Source of the DNA: an uncultured Granulosicoccaceae bacterium
GTDB lineage: Bacteria > Pseudomonadota > Gammaproteobacteria > Granulosicoccales > Granulosicoccaceae
Direction: 5' to 3'
Length of the DNA stretch: 64,000 bases
NCBI GenBank assembly: GCA_937931165.1
Contig: CALHCI010000031.1
Span: forward strand, 62,001 to 126,000
Made by a program: the position numbers and the translations under genes. Every line of letters starts with the position of its first letter. The stretch's first letter is position 1. Positions 26,807 through 36,212 of this stretch are shown piece by piece. A model generated the notes under the pieces. The model saw nothing but the letters and a program-made list of their open reading frames with translations. It was not told where the DNA came from and ran no database searches.

Positions 26807-27061
26807 CTAGCCGCCAGCAACCGGCGGCCAGATTGCGATCACATCGTCCTCTGAAATCAGACCCGGCTGCGATCGTTCTTCGTCACCGAAGTACACACCG
26901 TTTATCAACACAAGATGGGCACTTTCGCGTGGCACCTTGAACTGATCAATCACATCATAGAGCGACACTTTTTCATCGACTTCCACTTTAACGGCGTTAT
27001 CAACGGCATCGGCAGGAAGCAGGTGTTGCAGTGTTGCGTAAAGCTTAAACGTAATCTTCAT
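26807..27061 (-). CDS. MoaD/ThiS-family sulfur carrier
   Basis: This 84-residue ubiquitin-fold protein has the pattern MKITFKLYATLQHLLPADA at its start, a VDEKVSLYDVIDQF middle, and the activated C-terminal double glycine in AIWPPVAGG. Family members deliver sulfur to the pyranopterin dithiolene. MoaD-like genes are known next to tungsten aldehyde oxidoreductases (AorD in Aromatoleum), and this is likely the equivalent. Its ATG overlaps the stop codon of the FAD subunit gene by one base, which suggests translational coupling. Confidence 0.85.
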   Translation of the reverse strand: MKITFKLYATLQHLLPADAVDNAVKVEVDEKVSLYDVIDQFKVPRESAHLVLINGVYFGDEERSQPGLISEDDVIAIWPPVAGG

Positions 27062-28320
27062 TAAACGGGGTCAGCCTGTGCTTGCGCGCAAGAAAGGTAA
27101 GCCTCCATGATACGCATCGGATCTTTTAGCAGTCGGTCCTTCCATTCACCCAACCGTGTCTGTGATTGAATTAATCCTCTGAGGACACCAACGTGTTGTG
27201 TTAACCCAAGGCTACTTGCCCCGACCAATACATCATCTTTGAACTGCAGGTTCAGATATTTGTATTCATCTTCATTTAAAAGTTCCGCAGACTCACCACC
27301 GGGCACACCCATCCACGATCCAAATGAAGCCGATATCAGACCAATCGTATCGAGAACATTCATGTTCACGTTACCTGCATGTTGCGAACGATGGCCGCGA
27401 ACCATGTTACCTGCCGCCACTTTCGCATGTTCTACCGCAGTCGGCTGAATTGCCTGAACCGTATACTCACCGGTTGAAAAATCCTTGCCCTGACACACAT
27501 CACCTGCAGCATAAATATCTTCATTACTGGTCTGCAGATATTCATTAACCACCACGCCCTGATCAGCCTGCAAACCGCTGTCGACCGCGAATTGCATGTT
27601 GGACCTGACCCCGGTAGCACTAATGACCAGATCAGCGTCAACCGATGTTCCACCACTGAGATTCACACGCAGCTTGCCACCTCCGGCCTGTTCGATAGAT
27701 TCCGCCCGTGTAGAAGTATGTACAGCGACGCCTTTCTCTTCGCACCAGCGTTTAATCATATTGCCGGATACATCATTCATCATACGCGGCACCATGCGGT
27801 TTTCCATTTCAACAACGGTCAGTTTCACATCACGCAGCGCAAGGGATTCAAGCACAATACAACCAATGAACCCTGCCCCCATCAACACCACACTGGCACC
27901 GGGTTTGGCAAGCCGCACAATCTCGCGGGCATCTTCAAGTGTCCAGCAATTGTGCACACCAGGTGAATCTATACCGGGGATAGGCGGAGCTGACGGGCTT
28001 GCCCCTGTCGCGAGCAGTAACTTGTCGTATCGATAGTGGTCGCCATCGTCTGTGAGTACACGATTCATTTCAGTGTCAATCGACTGAACGCGCTTGTTCA
28101 CCACGGCAATATTTTTCGACGAATAGTACTGATCGGTCTTGCGCAGGTAAGTGCCTTCTTCACCAATTTTATTGGTCAAAAAATAAGGAATCGCCATCCG
28201 CGAATAAGGGGGTTCCGGCTCAGCACCGATGATGGTGACATTCGACAGAGGGTCGAGCTTTCTCAGTTGCTCAGCGGCCACAACGCCCGCGGGTCCCGCA
28301 CCGACTACGACATAGATCAT
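27061..28320 (-). CDS. FAD-dependent NAD(P)-linked oxidoreductase subunit (AorC-like)
   Basis: This 419-residue two-dinucleotide-domain flavoprotein has the FAD motif VVVGAGPAGVVAAEQL near its N-terminus. The NAD-binding motif is VVLMGAGFIGCIVLES near 145-160, and the FAD closing motif is IYAAGDVCQG near 270. ATG at 28320 is chosen because GGAG lies six bases upstream; a GTG six codons earlier has none. In the aldehyde oxidoreductase of Aromatoleum aromaticum a related FAD subunit passes electrons from the tungsten enzyme to NAD, and the gene order here supports the same role. A hairpin separates it from the large-subunit gene. Confidence 0.85.
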   Translation of the reverse strand: MIYVVVGAGPAGVVAAEQLRKLDPLSNVTIIGAEPEPPYSRMAIPYFLTNKIGEEGTYLRKTDQYYSSKNIAVVNKRVQSIDTEMNRVLTDDGDHYRYDKLLLATGASPSAPPIPGIDSPGVHNCWTLEDAREIVRLAKPGASVVLMGAGFIGCIVLESLALRDVKLTVVEMENRMVPRMMNDVSGNMIKRWCEEKGVAVHTSTRAESIEQAGGGKLRVNLSGGTSVDADLVISATGVRSNMQFAVDSGLQADQGVVVNEYLQTSNEDIYAAGDVCQGKDFSTGEYTVQAIQPTAVEHAKVAAGNMVRGHRSQHAGNVNMNVLDTIGLISASFGSWMGVPGGESAELLNEDEYKYLNLQFKDDVLVGASSLGLTQHVGVLRGLIQSQTRLGEWKDRLLKDPMRIMEAYLSCAQAQADPV

Positions 28321-28395
28321 GGTGTTCTCCAATGCCACGAAGTGGCAGACTAATTCTTAGATTAAACCCGGTTAAACATCAGCTTTAAAACGAAA

Positions 28396-28427
28396 AACGG
28401 CGACTATCTGTCGCCGCTTTTTCTGAA
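28396..28427 (-). terminator. Hairpin with T-runs inside the aldehyde oxidoreductase operon
   Basis: CGGCGAC (28398-28404) pairs with GTCGCCG (28410-28416) over a five-base loop. On the minus strand it is followed by TTTTTCGTTTT; the plus strand also has five T. It lies between the large-subunit stop and the FAD-subunit start, so it may reduce expression of the downstream genes relative to the first two. Confidence 0.65.
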
Positions 28428-28468
28428 TCACAAGCGCTAACCGGAGCGCTTTGCCAAGCGGTGCCCTG

Positions 28469-30325
28469 TTATGAAGGCAAACCGAACTTGCTGCGGGTCT
28501 CCGCAGTCAGCTGACCATCTGCTGTCCAGCCACGAAGCTGGTAGTACTCGGGCAACATATCACCAAGCTCACAGACTTTACCTTTGGCAGGGCCGGATTT
28601 CGCTGCATCTTTCAGCAAACGCTGAGGCAGTGTGTCATCAGCGGCTGTCAAACCAGCCTTTAAGTTGAAATCACGCTCGAGTTGCCAGATGCGCTCGCCC
28701 ACTTCTACCAAACGCTCCGGAGACCACTCCCCGTCACATGCGGCATCAATTTGCGGAGCAATGTCATCGAGAGTCCATGCGAAAGTAGTGAATACACAAA
28801 GACCGGCAGAATCGACCGCTGCGGTTGCGTCCTGGAACGCTTTTACCAGACCGGCTTTTCCTTCAGTCTGCAACGGATCAGTTTTTTCCGGTACACCCAG
28901 AATCTCTGACGATACCGTGTAACTTCTCAGGTGACAGGCACCACGGTTAGAAGTTGCATAAGTAAGACCCATGCCTTGGATACCGCGTGGATCGTAAGCT
29001 GGAAATTCCTGACCTTTAACCGTCATTGAAAGCTCCGGACGACCGTACTTTTCACACAGACGTCTCGACCCGAGATGCAGATCCGCACCAAAGCCGGTAC
29101 CCGTGGCGACTTGTTCAGCTGCCCAGCACAGTGCCTGTGCGTTACCGAACTTAAGCTCTACACCGTCGGTGTGCTGAGTAGTGATCACCCCTTCTTCGAA
29201 TAACTCCATGGCCGCGGCCACAGTTGCCCCGAATGAAATGGGATCCATACCGTCTTCGTTGCACAGAAAGTTTGCATAGGTCAATGCATCGAGATCATCA
29301 ACGCCAGTGTCAGAACCAAGCGCCCAGGCTGCTTCGTATTCAAGGCCACCAGAGTTACCCCAGTACTGAGGCTTTTCTTTGACAGAGAAATGCTCGCGAT
29401 CAATGGTGGAAATTCGACCACAGGCAATCGTGCACGCAAAGCAACCGCCGTTGCGGGTCAGATTGGCTTTGCCATCACTGGCACGAGGCTCAAGCATTGC
29501 CTCACCGGAAATTTTTGATGCACCTTCAAATTGCGTTTCACGCATGTTGCGTGTTGGCATTGCACCTACTTCGTTGATCACATTCATTAACACCTGCGTA
29601 CCCAGTGCCGGTAAACCTTCGCCAGTAACCGGGTTTTCTGCGAGCACTTTTTTACCCGCGTTAACCGCATTCATGAAACGCGCAGGATCTTGAATGTTGC
29701 CAACACCAAGCGTGCCTCTGACAGTCACTGCCTTAAGATTTTTAGATGCCATCACGGTACCAACGCCTGAACGCCCGGCCGCACGATGCAGGTCATTGAT
29801 GACTGCAGAATACAAACAGCCTTTCTCTGCCGAACGCCCGACCACCGCGACGCGCATTTGCGGATCCTGATGCCTGGCATGTAGTGCCTCGTCAGTTTCC
29901 CAGCAGGACTTGCCCCACAAATCAGTCGCAGGCATCAGCCTCGCGCTGTCATTTTCAATGTGAAGATAAACCGGCTCTGCCGATTTGCCTTCGAAGATGA
30001 TCATGTCCCAGCCGGCATTTTTAAGCTCGGCTCCGAAAAATCCACCGGAGTTCGAACAGGCAACTGCGCCGGTTAGCGGGCTTTTGGTAATCACTGAGTA
30101 ACGTCCGCCAGTGGAAGCCATTGTGCCGGTCAGCGGGCCGGTTGCCATGATCATTTTATTGTCAGCCCCGAGTGCATCACACTGAGGGTCAATCTCTTCG
30201 ACCAGATATCTGGTCGCGAGGCCGCGCTGACCAAGATACTGGTTTGCCCAATCCATGTTGAGCGGCTCGGGAATACAGCTGCCCTCGCTTAAATTGACTC
30301 GTAATATTTGTCTGGTCCAGGCCAT
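28469..30325 (-). CDS. Tungsten-type aldehyde:ferredoxin oxidoreductase, catalytic subunit
   Basis: This 618-residue protein oxidises aldehydes to acids with a bis-pyranopterin tungsten cofactor and one 4Fe-4S cluster. The N-terminal domain has MIMATGPLTGT, GGRYSVITKSPLTGA and SNSGGFFGAELK, which surround the cofactor. The cluster motif is C-x2-C-x3-C in GGCFACTIACGR (near 290-300), with the distant fourth cysteine in FLCNEDGMDP. ATG at 30325 has AGGAG eight bases upstream. Length and the ferredoxin and FAD partner genes place it with the AorABC group of Aromatoleum aromaticum. Substrate is unknown; tungsten rather than molybdenum is inferred from the family. Confidence 0.93.
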   Translation of the reverse strand: MAWTRQILRVNLSEGSCIPEPLNMDWANQYLGQRGLATRYLVEEIDPQCDALGADNKMIMATGPLTGTMASTGGRYSVITKSPLTGAVACSNSGGFFGAELKNAGWDMIIFEGKSAEPVYLHIENDSARLMPATDLWGKSCWETDEALHARHQDPQMRVAVVGRSAEKGCLYSAVINDLHRAAGRSGVGTVMASKNLKAVTVRGTLGVGNIQDPARFMNAVNAGKKVLAENPVTGEGLPALGTQVLMNVINEVGAMPTRNMRETQFEGASKISGEAMLEPRASDGKANLTRNGGCFACTIACGRISTIDREHFSVKEKPQYWGNSGGLEYEAAWALGSDTGVDDLDALTYANFLCNEDGMDPISFGATVAAAMELFEEGVITTQHTDGVELKFGNAQALCWAAEQVATGTGFGADLHLGSRRLCEKYGRPELSMTVKGQEFPAYDPRGIQGMGLTYATSNRGACHLRSYTVSSEILGVPEKTDPLQTEGKAGLVKAFQDATAAVDSAGLCVFTTFAWTLDDIAPQIDAACDGEWSPERLVEVGERIWQLERDFNLKAGLTAADDTLPQRLLKDAAKSGPAKGKVCELGDMLPEYYQLRGWTADGQLTAETRSKFGLPS

Positions 30326-30327
30326 GA

Positions 30328-30807
30328 TTATGCTCCTGTGCTTGCCGCGTTGTCTGTCTTGCCGGCCCACTGTCTCATTTTATCAAGACCTGTAGCGTTG
30401 GCATCAACATAGGTAATAGCGTCGGTGGGACAGGCGCTGGCGCATTGCGGGTCACCGCCGCAGAGATCACATTTGACCACTTTGCCAGAATCTGCGTTGT
30501 AGTTTACGGTGCCGAAAGGACAAGCGATTGTACAAACCTTGCAGCCGACACAAAGATCACTCTTAACGTCCTTGGAGCCGGTTACCGGGTTAAGCACGAT
30601 GGCATCAACCGGGCATGCATGCATACACCAGGCTTCGTCGCACTGTGTACAAGTGTAGGGAACAAAGCGCCCTTCTTCGTGGAATGTAAATACTTTTATT
30701 CTGGACTTGGCGGTATTAAACACGCCTTCGTTTTCCAGCGAACATGCCATTTCACACTGCAGGCAGCCGGTGCACTTGCCCGGATCTATGTTAAGCGATT
30801 TGAGCAT
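30328..30807 (-). CDS. Four-cluster ferredoxin subunit (AorA-like)
   Basis: This 159-residue iron-sulfur protein has 16 cysteines in four 4Fe-4S motifs: CTGCLQCEMAC (12-22), CTQCDEAWCMHACP (about 53-66), CVGCKVCTIACP and CDLCGGDPQCASACP. It should relay electrons between the catalytic subunit and the FAD subunit. The gene starts the operon, with GGAGG seven bases before its ATG. On the minus strand TTGACA lies about 40 bases upstream, though no matching -10 could be placed. The stop codon is just before the large-subunit start, so the two subunits are probably coupled. Confidence 0.92.
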   Translation of the reverse strand: MLKSLNIDPGKCTGCLQCEMACSLENEGVFNTAKSRIKVFTFHEEGRFVPYTCTQCDEAWCMHACPVDAIVLNPVTGSKDVKSDLCVGCKVCTIACPFGTVNYNADSGKVVKCDLCGGDPQCASACPTDAITYVDANATGLDKMRQWAGKTDNAASTGA

Positions 30808-30979
30808 GCAAGCCCCTCCGATCTTGTTTATATGTATTATTTGTCAACAGATCCGCTCCTGCGGAGCCTCCACGGACATTAAATACCACAATTTCGTGCG
30901 AGTCTAGCGTTAGTCGCTTATTCACGCAGCAATCGAAGATTAAGTTTTGTTTGTATTTACAACTGCCTGAAGCGGCAAA

Positions 30980-31627
30980 TCAGGTACCGAAACCTTTAAT
31001 GTCACCTGATGACGGCGTGTCTTGCTTAAATGATTGCTGCCGGCCCTGCAGTCGAGACCAGCGATCATTGCGCGAGAAGACCGGCTTCCTGGCGAACTGC
31101 CGGACGTAGTCTTCCTGCTCTGTTGTCTGAATAGCGCGAGGACGAAGTCTGCGCACCTCAACTATCGCCTGCTCTGCAGACATACCCATATCGACTAGCA
31201 GTCTGGCGGCTATCATACCGGTACGACCAAGCCCTGCCAGACAATGCAATATGACCCGCTCGCCAGCGGCGAGGGAGGCAATTATCTGCTGCCCTTCGAC
31301 CTGCCAGTTATCTTCAAAAGGAGGCACTGGCACATTCATGTCCATGATTGGCAGATGACGCCACCAGAAGCCGGACTCGGTAATGTGGCTGCCCAGTTCG
31401 GCGAGACCCAGTCCGGCGAGTTCCTCTGTTTCATTGAGAGTCACGACGCCGGTCGCGCCCCATTCCTGCATGGCCGCAAGGTCCCGTTTCAGATTGCGTT
31501 GCAGATTGCCACGGCGGGCACTGTCGAGGCGTATTCCCGGGCAGGCCGACAGTCCTATGACGCCACTGCGCCCTGGTATTTCGAGCGTAAAAATCGGATT
31601 TGCGTTCTGACCGGAAAGTCCAAACAT
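30980..31627 (-). CDS. Dual-specificity protein phosphatase-like protein (CDKN3 family)
   Basis: This 215-residue protein has the phosphatase P-loop HCLAGLGRTG (128-137), which contains the catalytic cysteine C129 and arginine R135. A possible general acid aspartate (D97 or D106) lies in the IMDMNVPVPPFED segment. It resembles the CDKN3 / bacterial dual-specificity phosphatase group and has no signal peptide. It lies upstream of the aldehyde oxidoreductase operon in the same orientation but 170 bases apart, so a link is not evident. The N-terminal SARRGNLQRNLKRDLAAMQEWGA segment matches this family. Confidence 0.82.
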   Translation of the reverse strand: MFGLSGQNANPIFTLEIPGRSGVIGLSACPGIRLDSARRGNLQRNLKRDLAAMQEWGATGVVTLNETEELAGLGLAELGSHITESGFWWRHLPIMDMNVPVPPFEDNWQVEGQQIIASLAAGERVILHCLAGLGRTGMIAARLLVDMGMSAEQAIVEVRRLRPRAIQTTEQEDYVRQFARKPVFSRNDRWSRLQGRQQSFKQDTPSSGDIKGFGT

Positions 31628-32074
31628 TCTCTGCCTACTCCATTACGGGGTGATGCAATTGCCGCGGCTATGCCACTCATTATATTTTTGTTTTTCTGTC
31701 CGCGTCCGGCCGAGGCAGCCAGTCACGCGCCAATCGTATCGACAAACTGCCGACAAAATTGAACTTAAATCCCTTCCGGTGTCGCGTAAACGAACAGAAG
31801 CATCATTTTTTCACAGCGTCTGCTAAGCCATCCATCGGTGCAAGCGCCACCTCATTACCGCTAATGTTGCGCAAAAAGCCATTGAAAACAAGTACCCTGC
31901 AATCATTCCTTACATTTATTATTGAGAATTTACCTCAGACCGGGGTAATTGTGCTGTCCACTGGCGGTCAACGGGAAGCGCGTCATCAATCTGCCATCAA
32001 GGTGTCAACATTACCGCCGATCCGGTTCTAAAACAGATCCGGTAAACCGGGCTGCACACTCTTTGGGATAATTC
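31628..32074. other. 447-base intergenic region between the phosphatase and moxR
   Basis: The region separates divergent genes and should hold their promoters. A plus-strand frame at 31759-32031 starts with TTG, lacks a ribosome binding site and has no recognisable features, so I do not call it a gene. Nothing else stands out. Confidence 0.4.
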
Positions 32075-33016
32075 ATGCTTTCCGGACAACAGAGCCAACC
32101 ACATCACGATCATATCGGTGATGTTATTGCTCAGCTCGACCACCTGGTCGTCGGCAAAAACACGCAGATAAAGCTGTCGATCGCAACATTGCTGGCACAG
32201 GGGCATCTGTTGCTGGAGGATCTGCCCGGCGTCGGTAAAACCACCCTGGCAAGAGCACTGGCGGCGACCCTTGGCTTTACCTGGAACCGCGTTCAGTTTA
32301 CCAGTGACCTGCTGCCGGCAGACATCACCGGCCTGTCGATATTTGATGTCGCACGACAAGAATTCCGCTTTCACGCCGGACCGGTGTTTACCTCGTTACT
32401 TTTGGCCGATGAAATCAACAGAGCACCGCCCAAAACACAAAGCGCTCTGCTCGAGGCTATGGAAGAATCGCAAGTCACTATCGATGGCAATAGCTACACG
32501 CTGGAGCAACCGTTCTTTGTGGTCGCCACACAAAACCCCGCCGAACAGCTTGGCGTCTATCCACTACCGGAATCACAGCTTGATCGCTTTCTGTGTTGCA
32601 TTGAGCTGGGTTATCCGAACGTTGAAGCCGAACGCGTATTACTTACTGGCGGTGACCGCAGACAGATGGTTGACAACACGCCGGCAATGGCTACGTTAGA
32701 CGATGTACGCAACTGGCAGACACAAACCAGTCAGGTCACTACTGCTGCACCTGTACTTGACTATACACAGGCGTTACTTCAAACCACACGTCAGATGGCA
32801 AGCGAAGGTGCGTGTGCAAACGGCCTTAGTCCACGAGCGGGACTTAGTCTTCTTGCGATGAGTCGCGCCTGGGCTTTCATACACGGCCGGAATATGGTGT
32901 TACCCGATGATGTACAGGCCGTCTTTACCAGTGTTGCCGCACACCGACTGACGGGCTCATTGAAACAGGGCGCGCCAGTGACCAGAGAGATTTTAAATCT
33001 GGTCGATGTTGCATAA
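32075..33016 (+). CDS. MoxR-family AAA+ ATPase
   Basis: This 313-residue AAA+ chaperone-like ATPase has Walker A LPGVGKTT (50-57), Walker B LLLADEINRAPPK (108-120) and sensor 1 in FVVATQNPAEQ (about 148-158). MoxR proteins help maturation or insertion of partner complexes, usually with VWA or DUF58 proteins. It is the first gene of a three-gene set with DUF58 and a transglutaminase, a common arrangement in proteobacteria. Length is typical. The function of the set is unresolved in general; envelope or peptidoglycan-related roles are suspected. Confidence 0.92.
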   Translation: MLSGQQSQPHHDHIGDVIAQLDHLVVGKNTQIKLSIATLLAQGHLLLEDLPGVGKTTLARALAATLGFTWNRVQFTSDLLPADITGLSIFDVARQEFRFHAGPVFTSLLLADEINRAPPKTQSALLEAMEESQVTIDGNSYTLEQPFFVVATQNPAEQLGVYPLPESQLDRFLCCIELGYPNVEAERVLLTGGDRRQMVDNTPAMATLDDVRNWQTQTSQVTTAAPVLDYTQALLQTTRQMASEGACANGLSPRAGLSLLAMSRAWAFIHGRNMVLPDDVQAVFTSVAAHRLTGSLKQGAPVTREILNLVDVA

Positions 33017-33028
33017 ACGGTTACTCAC

Positions 33029-34015
33029 TTGGCAACATTAACCGACTCAGCGCAGCCACAAAACCCGCGTAAGCGCTTTAAACAAAGGCTATTGCGTGTC
33101 GACCCCTGCGATACCCTGCCGCTGACACTGAAGCACGAGCGGATTTACATTCTTCCCACAGGTCGGGGCATCGCTTTTGTTTTTGTCGCGCTGGTGATGA
33201 TCCTTGCATCGATGAACTACGGATTGAATCTGGGCTATGCGCTAAGTTTTATTCTGGTGGGTTTGTTTGCTTCGTGTCTGTTGTCTACCTACCTCAACCT
33301 CGCCGGCCTGACAATACAATCGATCGTGTCGGAAGATACTTTCGCAGGCAGCCCGATTGAATACGCCGTGGCAGTTGTTGATCAAAAAGGTAAAAGCCGG
33401 TACTCCGTGACACTTGCAGCGTCCGGAGCAAGTGATGTGATTGATGTCAGCAGTCGTCAACACAATAATGCCATGCTACGCGTTAAATCAAATCAGCGCG
33501 GTGAACATCGCCTGGGACGCCTAACAATCTCGAGTGACTTTCCGCTGGGTCTTTGGCGAGGCTGGGGGTATCTGCATACGCCCTCTGCAAGCTACGTATA
33601 CCCGGCACCGGAAAAACCTGCGGCGGCCTTTCCTGCAGGTTACATCGAAAACCAAAAAGCACAGGCTCAGTCGCAGGGCGAACGCGAGTTTCAGCAACTC
33701 AAGCGTTATCAGGAAACCGACCCGCTCAGTGCTGTCGCATGGAAAACCGTCGCCAGAGGTGGTGGCTGGTACAGCAAAGAGTTTTCATCCGGTCAGGTTG
33801 CCAACGACTTACGGTTAAGCTTGTCTGCCACCGCCAGTCTGCAGGGTACAGAGCCGAAATTATCGCGACTCTGCACATGGATCTTACGTGCTGATGCAAT
33901 GGCAATTCCGTACAGCCTTGAACTGCACGGGCACACCCAACGCGCGCAACTCGGCGCCGATCATAAGCGCAGTTGCCTCAGGCAGCTTGCAAAGTTTGGA
34001 TCAACCGTGTCATGA
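33029..34015 (+). CDS. DUF58 membrane protein
   Basis: This 328-residue protein has two adjacent membrane helices near 48-95 (GIAFVFVALVMILASMNYGL, LSFILVGLFASCLLSTYL). The C-terminal DUF58 region has the typical RGEHRLGRLTISSDFPLGLWRGW and REFQQLKRYQETDPLSAVAWKT motifs. The start is a TTG 12 bases after the moxR stop and in the same frame, with no strong ribosome binding site, so initiation may depend on translation of moxR. DUF58 proteins work with MoxR ATPases. Its stop overlaps the start of the transglutaminase gene (ATGA). Confidence 0.9.
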   Translation: MATLTDSAQPQNPRKRFKQRLLRVDPCDTLPLTLKHERIYILPTGRGIAFVFVALVMILASMNYGLNLGYALSFILVGLFASCLLSTYLNLAGLTIQSIVSEDTFAGSPIEYAVAVVDQKGKSRYSVTLAASGASDVIDVSSRQHNNAMLRVKSNQRGEHRLGRLTISSDFPLGLWRGWGYLHTPSASYVYPAPEKPAAAFPAGYIENQKAQAQSQGEREFQQLKRYQETDPLSAVAWKTVARGGGWYSKEFSSGQVANDLRLSLSATASLQGTEPKLSRLCTWILRADAMAIPYSLELHGHTQRAQLGADHKRSCLRQLAKFGSTVS

Positions 34016-36012
34016 CGCGTGCAGTCAGCCAATCAGGCCTGCCGGAGTCAACACGCCGCTTGCTTGGTGTTACGGTACTACTCACGCAGCTACCACTGCT
34101 GTTACACCTGCCAATGTGGATCTGTTTACCCGGCACGCTGCTGGTACTGTGGCGCATTATACCGTCGCTACACAACAGGCTAACACTACCCACTTTAATA
34201 ATGACACCGCTGGTGCTGGTGGGCGCATTTGCGATTGTGATGCACTACGGCCATATCTTTAATCGCGACCCATGTGTTGCTTTTTTGTTTTTACTGGTCG
34301 GCTTTAAGTATCTCGAAAGTAATTCGCGTCACGATGCCAGTTTACTGGTGGTACTCAGTGCATTCCTTTTGATGACCCAGTTTTTCTACTGGCAATCAAT
34401 TGCCGCAGCAATCTCTTCGATACCGGCAATATTTTTTATTGGATTGTCACTCTTTACGCTACAGCGTGGCTACGCCATCACCGACATCCGGTTTATGGTT
34501 AATATCACTGCAAAGCTACTGTTGCAGGCCATACCAATTGCCATGTTGTTGTTTGTCGCCGTGCCCAGAGTCACTTCACCGGGCTGGGGCGAAGGTACCT
34601 CCGGCAATGGAGGCGCAACCACCGGGTTATCATCACGTATGTCACCTGGAAGTATTTCAGAACTGTCAAAGTCAGATGCAGTTGCGTTTCGAGTAGAGTT
34701 TCAGGGTCGCACACCCACCCCGTATGACCTTTACTGGCGCGGTCCGGTGCTCAGCGGTTTCGACGGCAGGGACTGGTTTATTCTGCCACGCGCCAAACAC
34801 AATACGTTTACACAAACACAAAGCTCAAACGCCACCCCTGCCAGTCGCCTCAACTACACTGTGACACTGGAGCCAACACACAATCCGTGGCTTCCGGCAC
34901 TCGATGCACCGGCATCACTTCCAGTGCGAATCACGAGAAACAATACCCGCGAAACGATTGCCGCTATTACTGAAGAAAAGCAGCTGGATTCATTGATTAA
35001 ACTGACCCGGCCGGTTCGCTACAGTACTGAGTCCGTTATTACTGACCGGTTCTTTGCCAACGCGATTCCCGGCGCTGAGTATCTGCTCACGACCGAGCGA
35101 AATCCTAAAGCGCGCAGACTGGCGACAGAGATGCGCAGTACCTATCCGGACGATGCCGTGCTGGCCAACCAGATACTCCGCATGTTCAATCAGGAAAATT
35201 TTTCCTACACACTTTCGCCTCCAAAACTGCAGGGTGATGCGATAGACGACTTTCTGTTCAATTCCCGCAGCGGATTTTGTGAGCACTATTCGGGCAGCTT
35301 TGTGTTTATGATGCGTGCAGCAGGCATACCAGCACGTGTAGTGACCGGCTATCAGGGGGGCGAAATTAATGATAACTATATGATCGTCAGGCAGTCCGAC
35401 GCACATGCCTGGGCCGAGGTATTTATTGACGAGCAATGGCAGCGTTTTGATCCAACCGCTGCGGTGGCACCGGAGCGCATAGAACAGGGCATTGGTGAAG
35501 TGCTGCGAAGCGAAGGTCGCAATGCCATTGCACAATTGCCACTGGTCAAAGCCCTGCAACTGAAGTGGGACAAAGTTAACTACACCTGGCAAAGCATGGT
35601 GATTGGTTTTGATTCAGACAGTCAAAGTGAAATGTGGCAAAAACTGGGACTGCAAAAGCCTGGAGCACTGACACTGGTACTGCTGATACTGGCTGCGGTG
35701 CTGGTATGGATTGCACTGATTCTGGCACCGTGGAGTCTGTTGCGTCGGGACCGGTCAGATTTGTGTCAGCTGCAGTGGGAAAAGCTGTGCCGCAGCTTTG
35801 AGTCACGTGGTATTGCAAGACACAATGGCGAAACGGCAGAGGCCTACGTTGTGCGCCTGACAGAACACTGGCCAATTCACAAGAACACCCTCGGCCAACT
35901 GCTGGCGGCCTATCATGCCGGGCGATTCGGCAAAGACAGCGAAGACGCTGCCGCACAGAAACGCTACGCCGGGCTGATGCGCGACGCACGCAAACAACTT
36001 AACCAGTTCTGA
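34012..36012 (+). CDS. tgpA: TgpA-like membrane transglutaminase
   Basis: This 666-residue inner-membrane protein has five or six N-terminal helices. A periplasmic transglutaminase-like domain follows with the catalytic triad C423 (SGFCEHYSG), H465 (DAHAW) and D480 (RFDPT). One more helix near 555-575 (LTLVLLILAAVLVWIALIL) precedes a C-terminal DUF4129 cytoplasmic domain. The layout matches TgpA of Pseudomonas aeruginosa, which is important for viability there. The ATG at 34012 overlaps the DUF58 stop as ATGA; an earlier in-frame TTG at 33973 is less likely. It is the last gene of the moxR operon and is followed by an 8-base-pair hairpin (36036-36056) without a T-run. Confidence 0.92.
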   Translation: MTRAVSQSGLPESTRRLLGVTVLLTQLPLLLHLPMWICLPGTLLVLWRIIPSLHNRLTLPTLIMTPLVLVGAFAIVMHYGHIFNRDPCVAFLFLLVGFKYLESNSRHDASLLVVLSAFLLMTQFFYWQSIAAAISSIPAIFFIGLSLFTLQRGYAITDIRFMVNITAKLLLQAIPIAMLLFVAVPRVTSPGWGEGTSGNGGATTGLSSRMSPGSISELSKSDAVAFRVEFQGRTPTPYDLYWRGPVLSGFDGRDWFILPRAKHNTFTQTQSSNATPASRLNYTVTLEPTHNPWLPALDAPASLPVRITRNNTRETIAAITEEKQLDSLIKLTRPVRYSTESVITDRFFANAIPGAEYLLTTERNPKARRLATEMRSTYPDDAVLANQILRMFNQENFSYTLSPPKLQGDAIDDFLFNSRSGFCEHYSGSFVFMMRAAGIPARVVTGYQGGEINDNYMIVRQSDAHAWAEVFIDEQWQRFDPTAAVAPERIEQGIGEVLRSEGRNAIAQLPLVKALQLKWDKVNYTWQSMVIGFDSDSQSEMWQKLGLQKPGALTLVLLILAAVLVWIALILAPWSLLRRDRSDLCQLQWEKLCRSFESRGIARHNGETAEAYVVRLTEHWPIHKNTLGQLLAAYHAGRFGKDSEDAAAQKRYAGLMRDARKQLNQF

Positions 36013-36212
36013 TTAAAAACGCCTTGTATTAAGCACGGCCGTTATGCCAACGGCCGCTGCACAGATTCTAGCGTGGACTATTCATGAGGATTCGCCATTC
36101 AGCGGCCTCGCAAAACAGATCGTATGATCCAGCGAGAAGCGTGGCCCGCCACGCGACGGGTTTGATCATGCGAGTTGTGAAGCGATATTTTGTCTGATGG
36201 CGAATATCCAGG

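Noticed and set aside
31759-32031. Plus-strand frame of 90 residues before moxR
   Set aside because: TTG start without ribosome binding site; no recognisable domain; probably promoter region.
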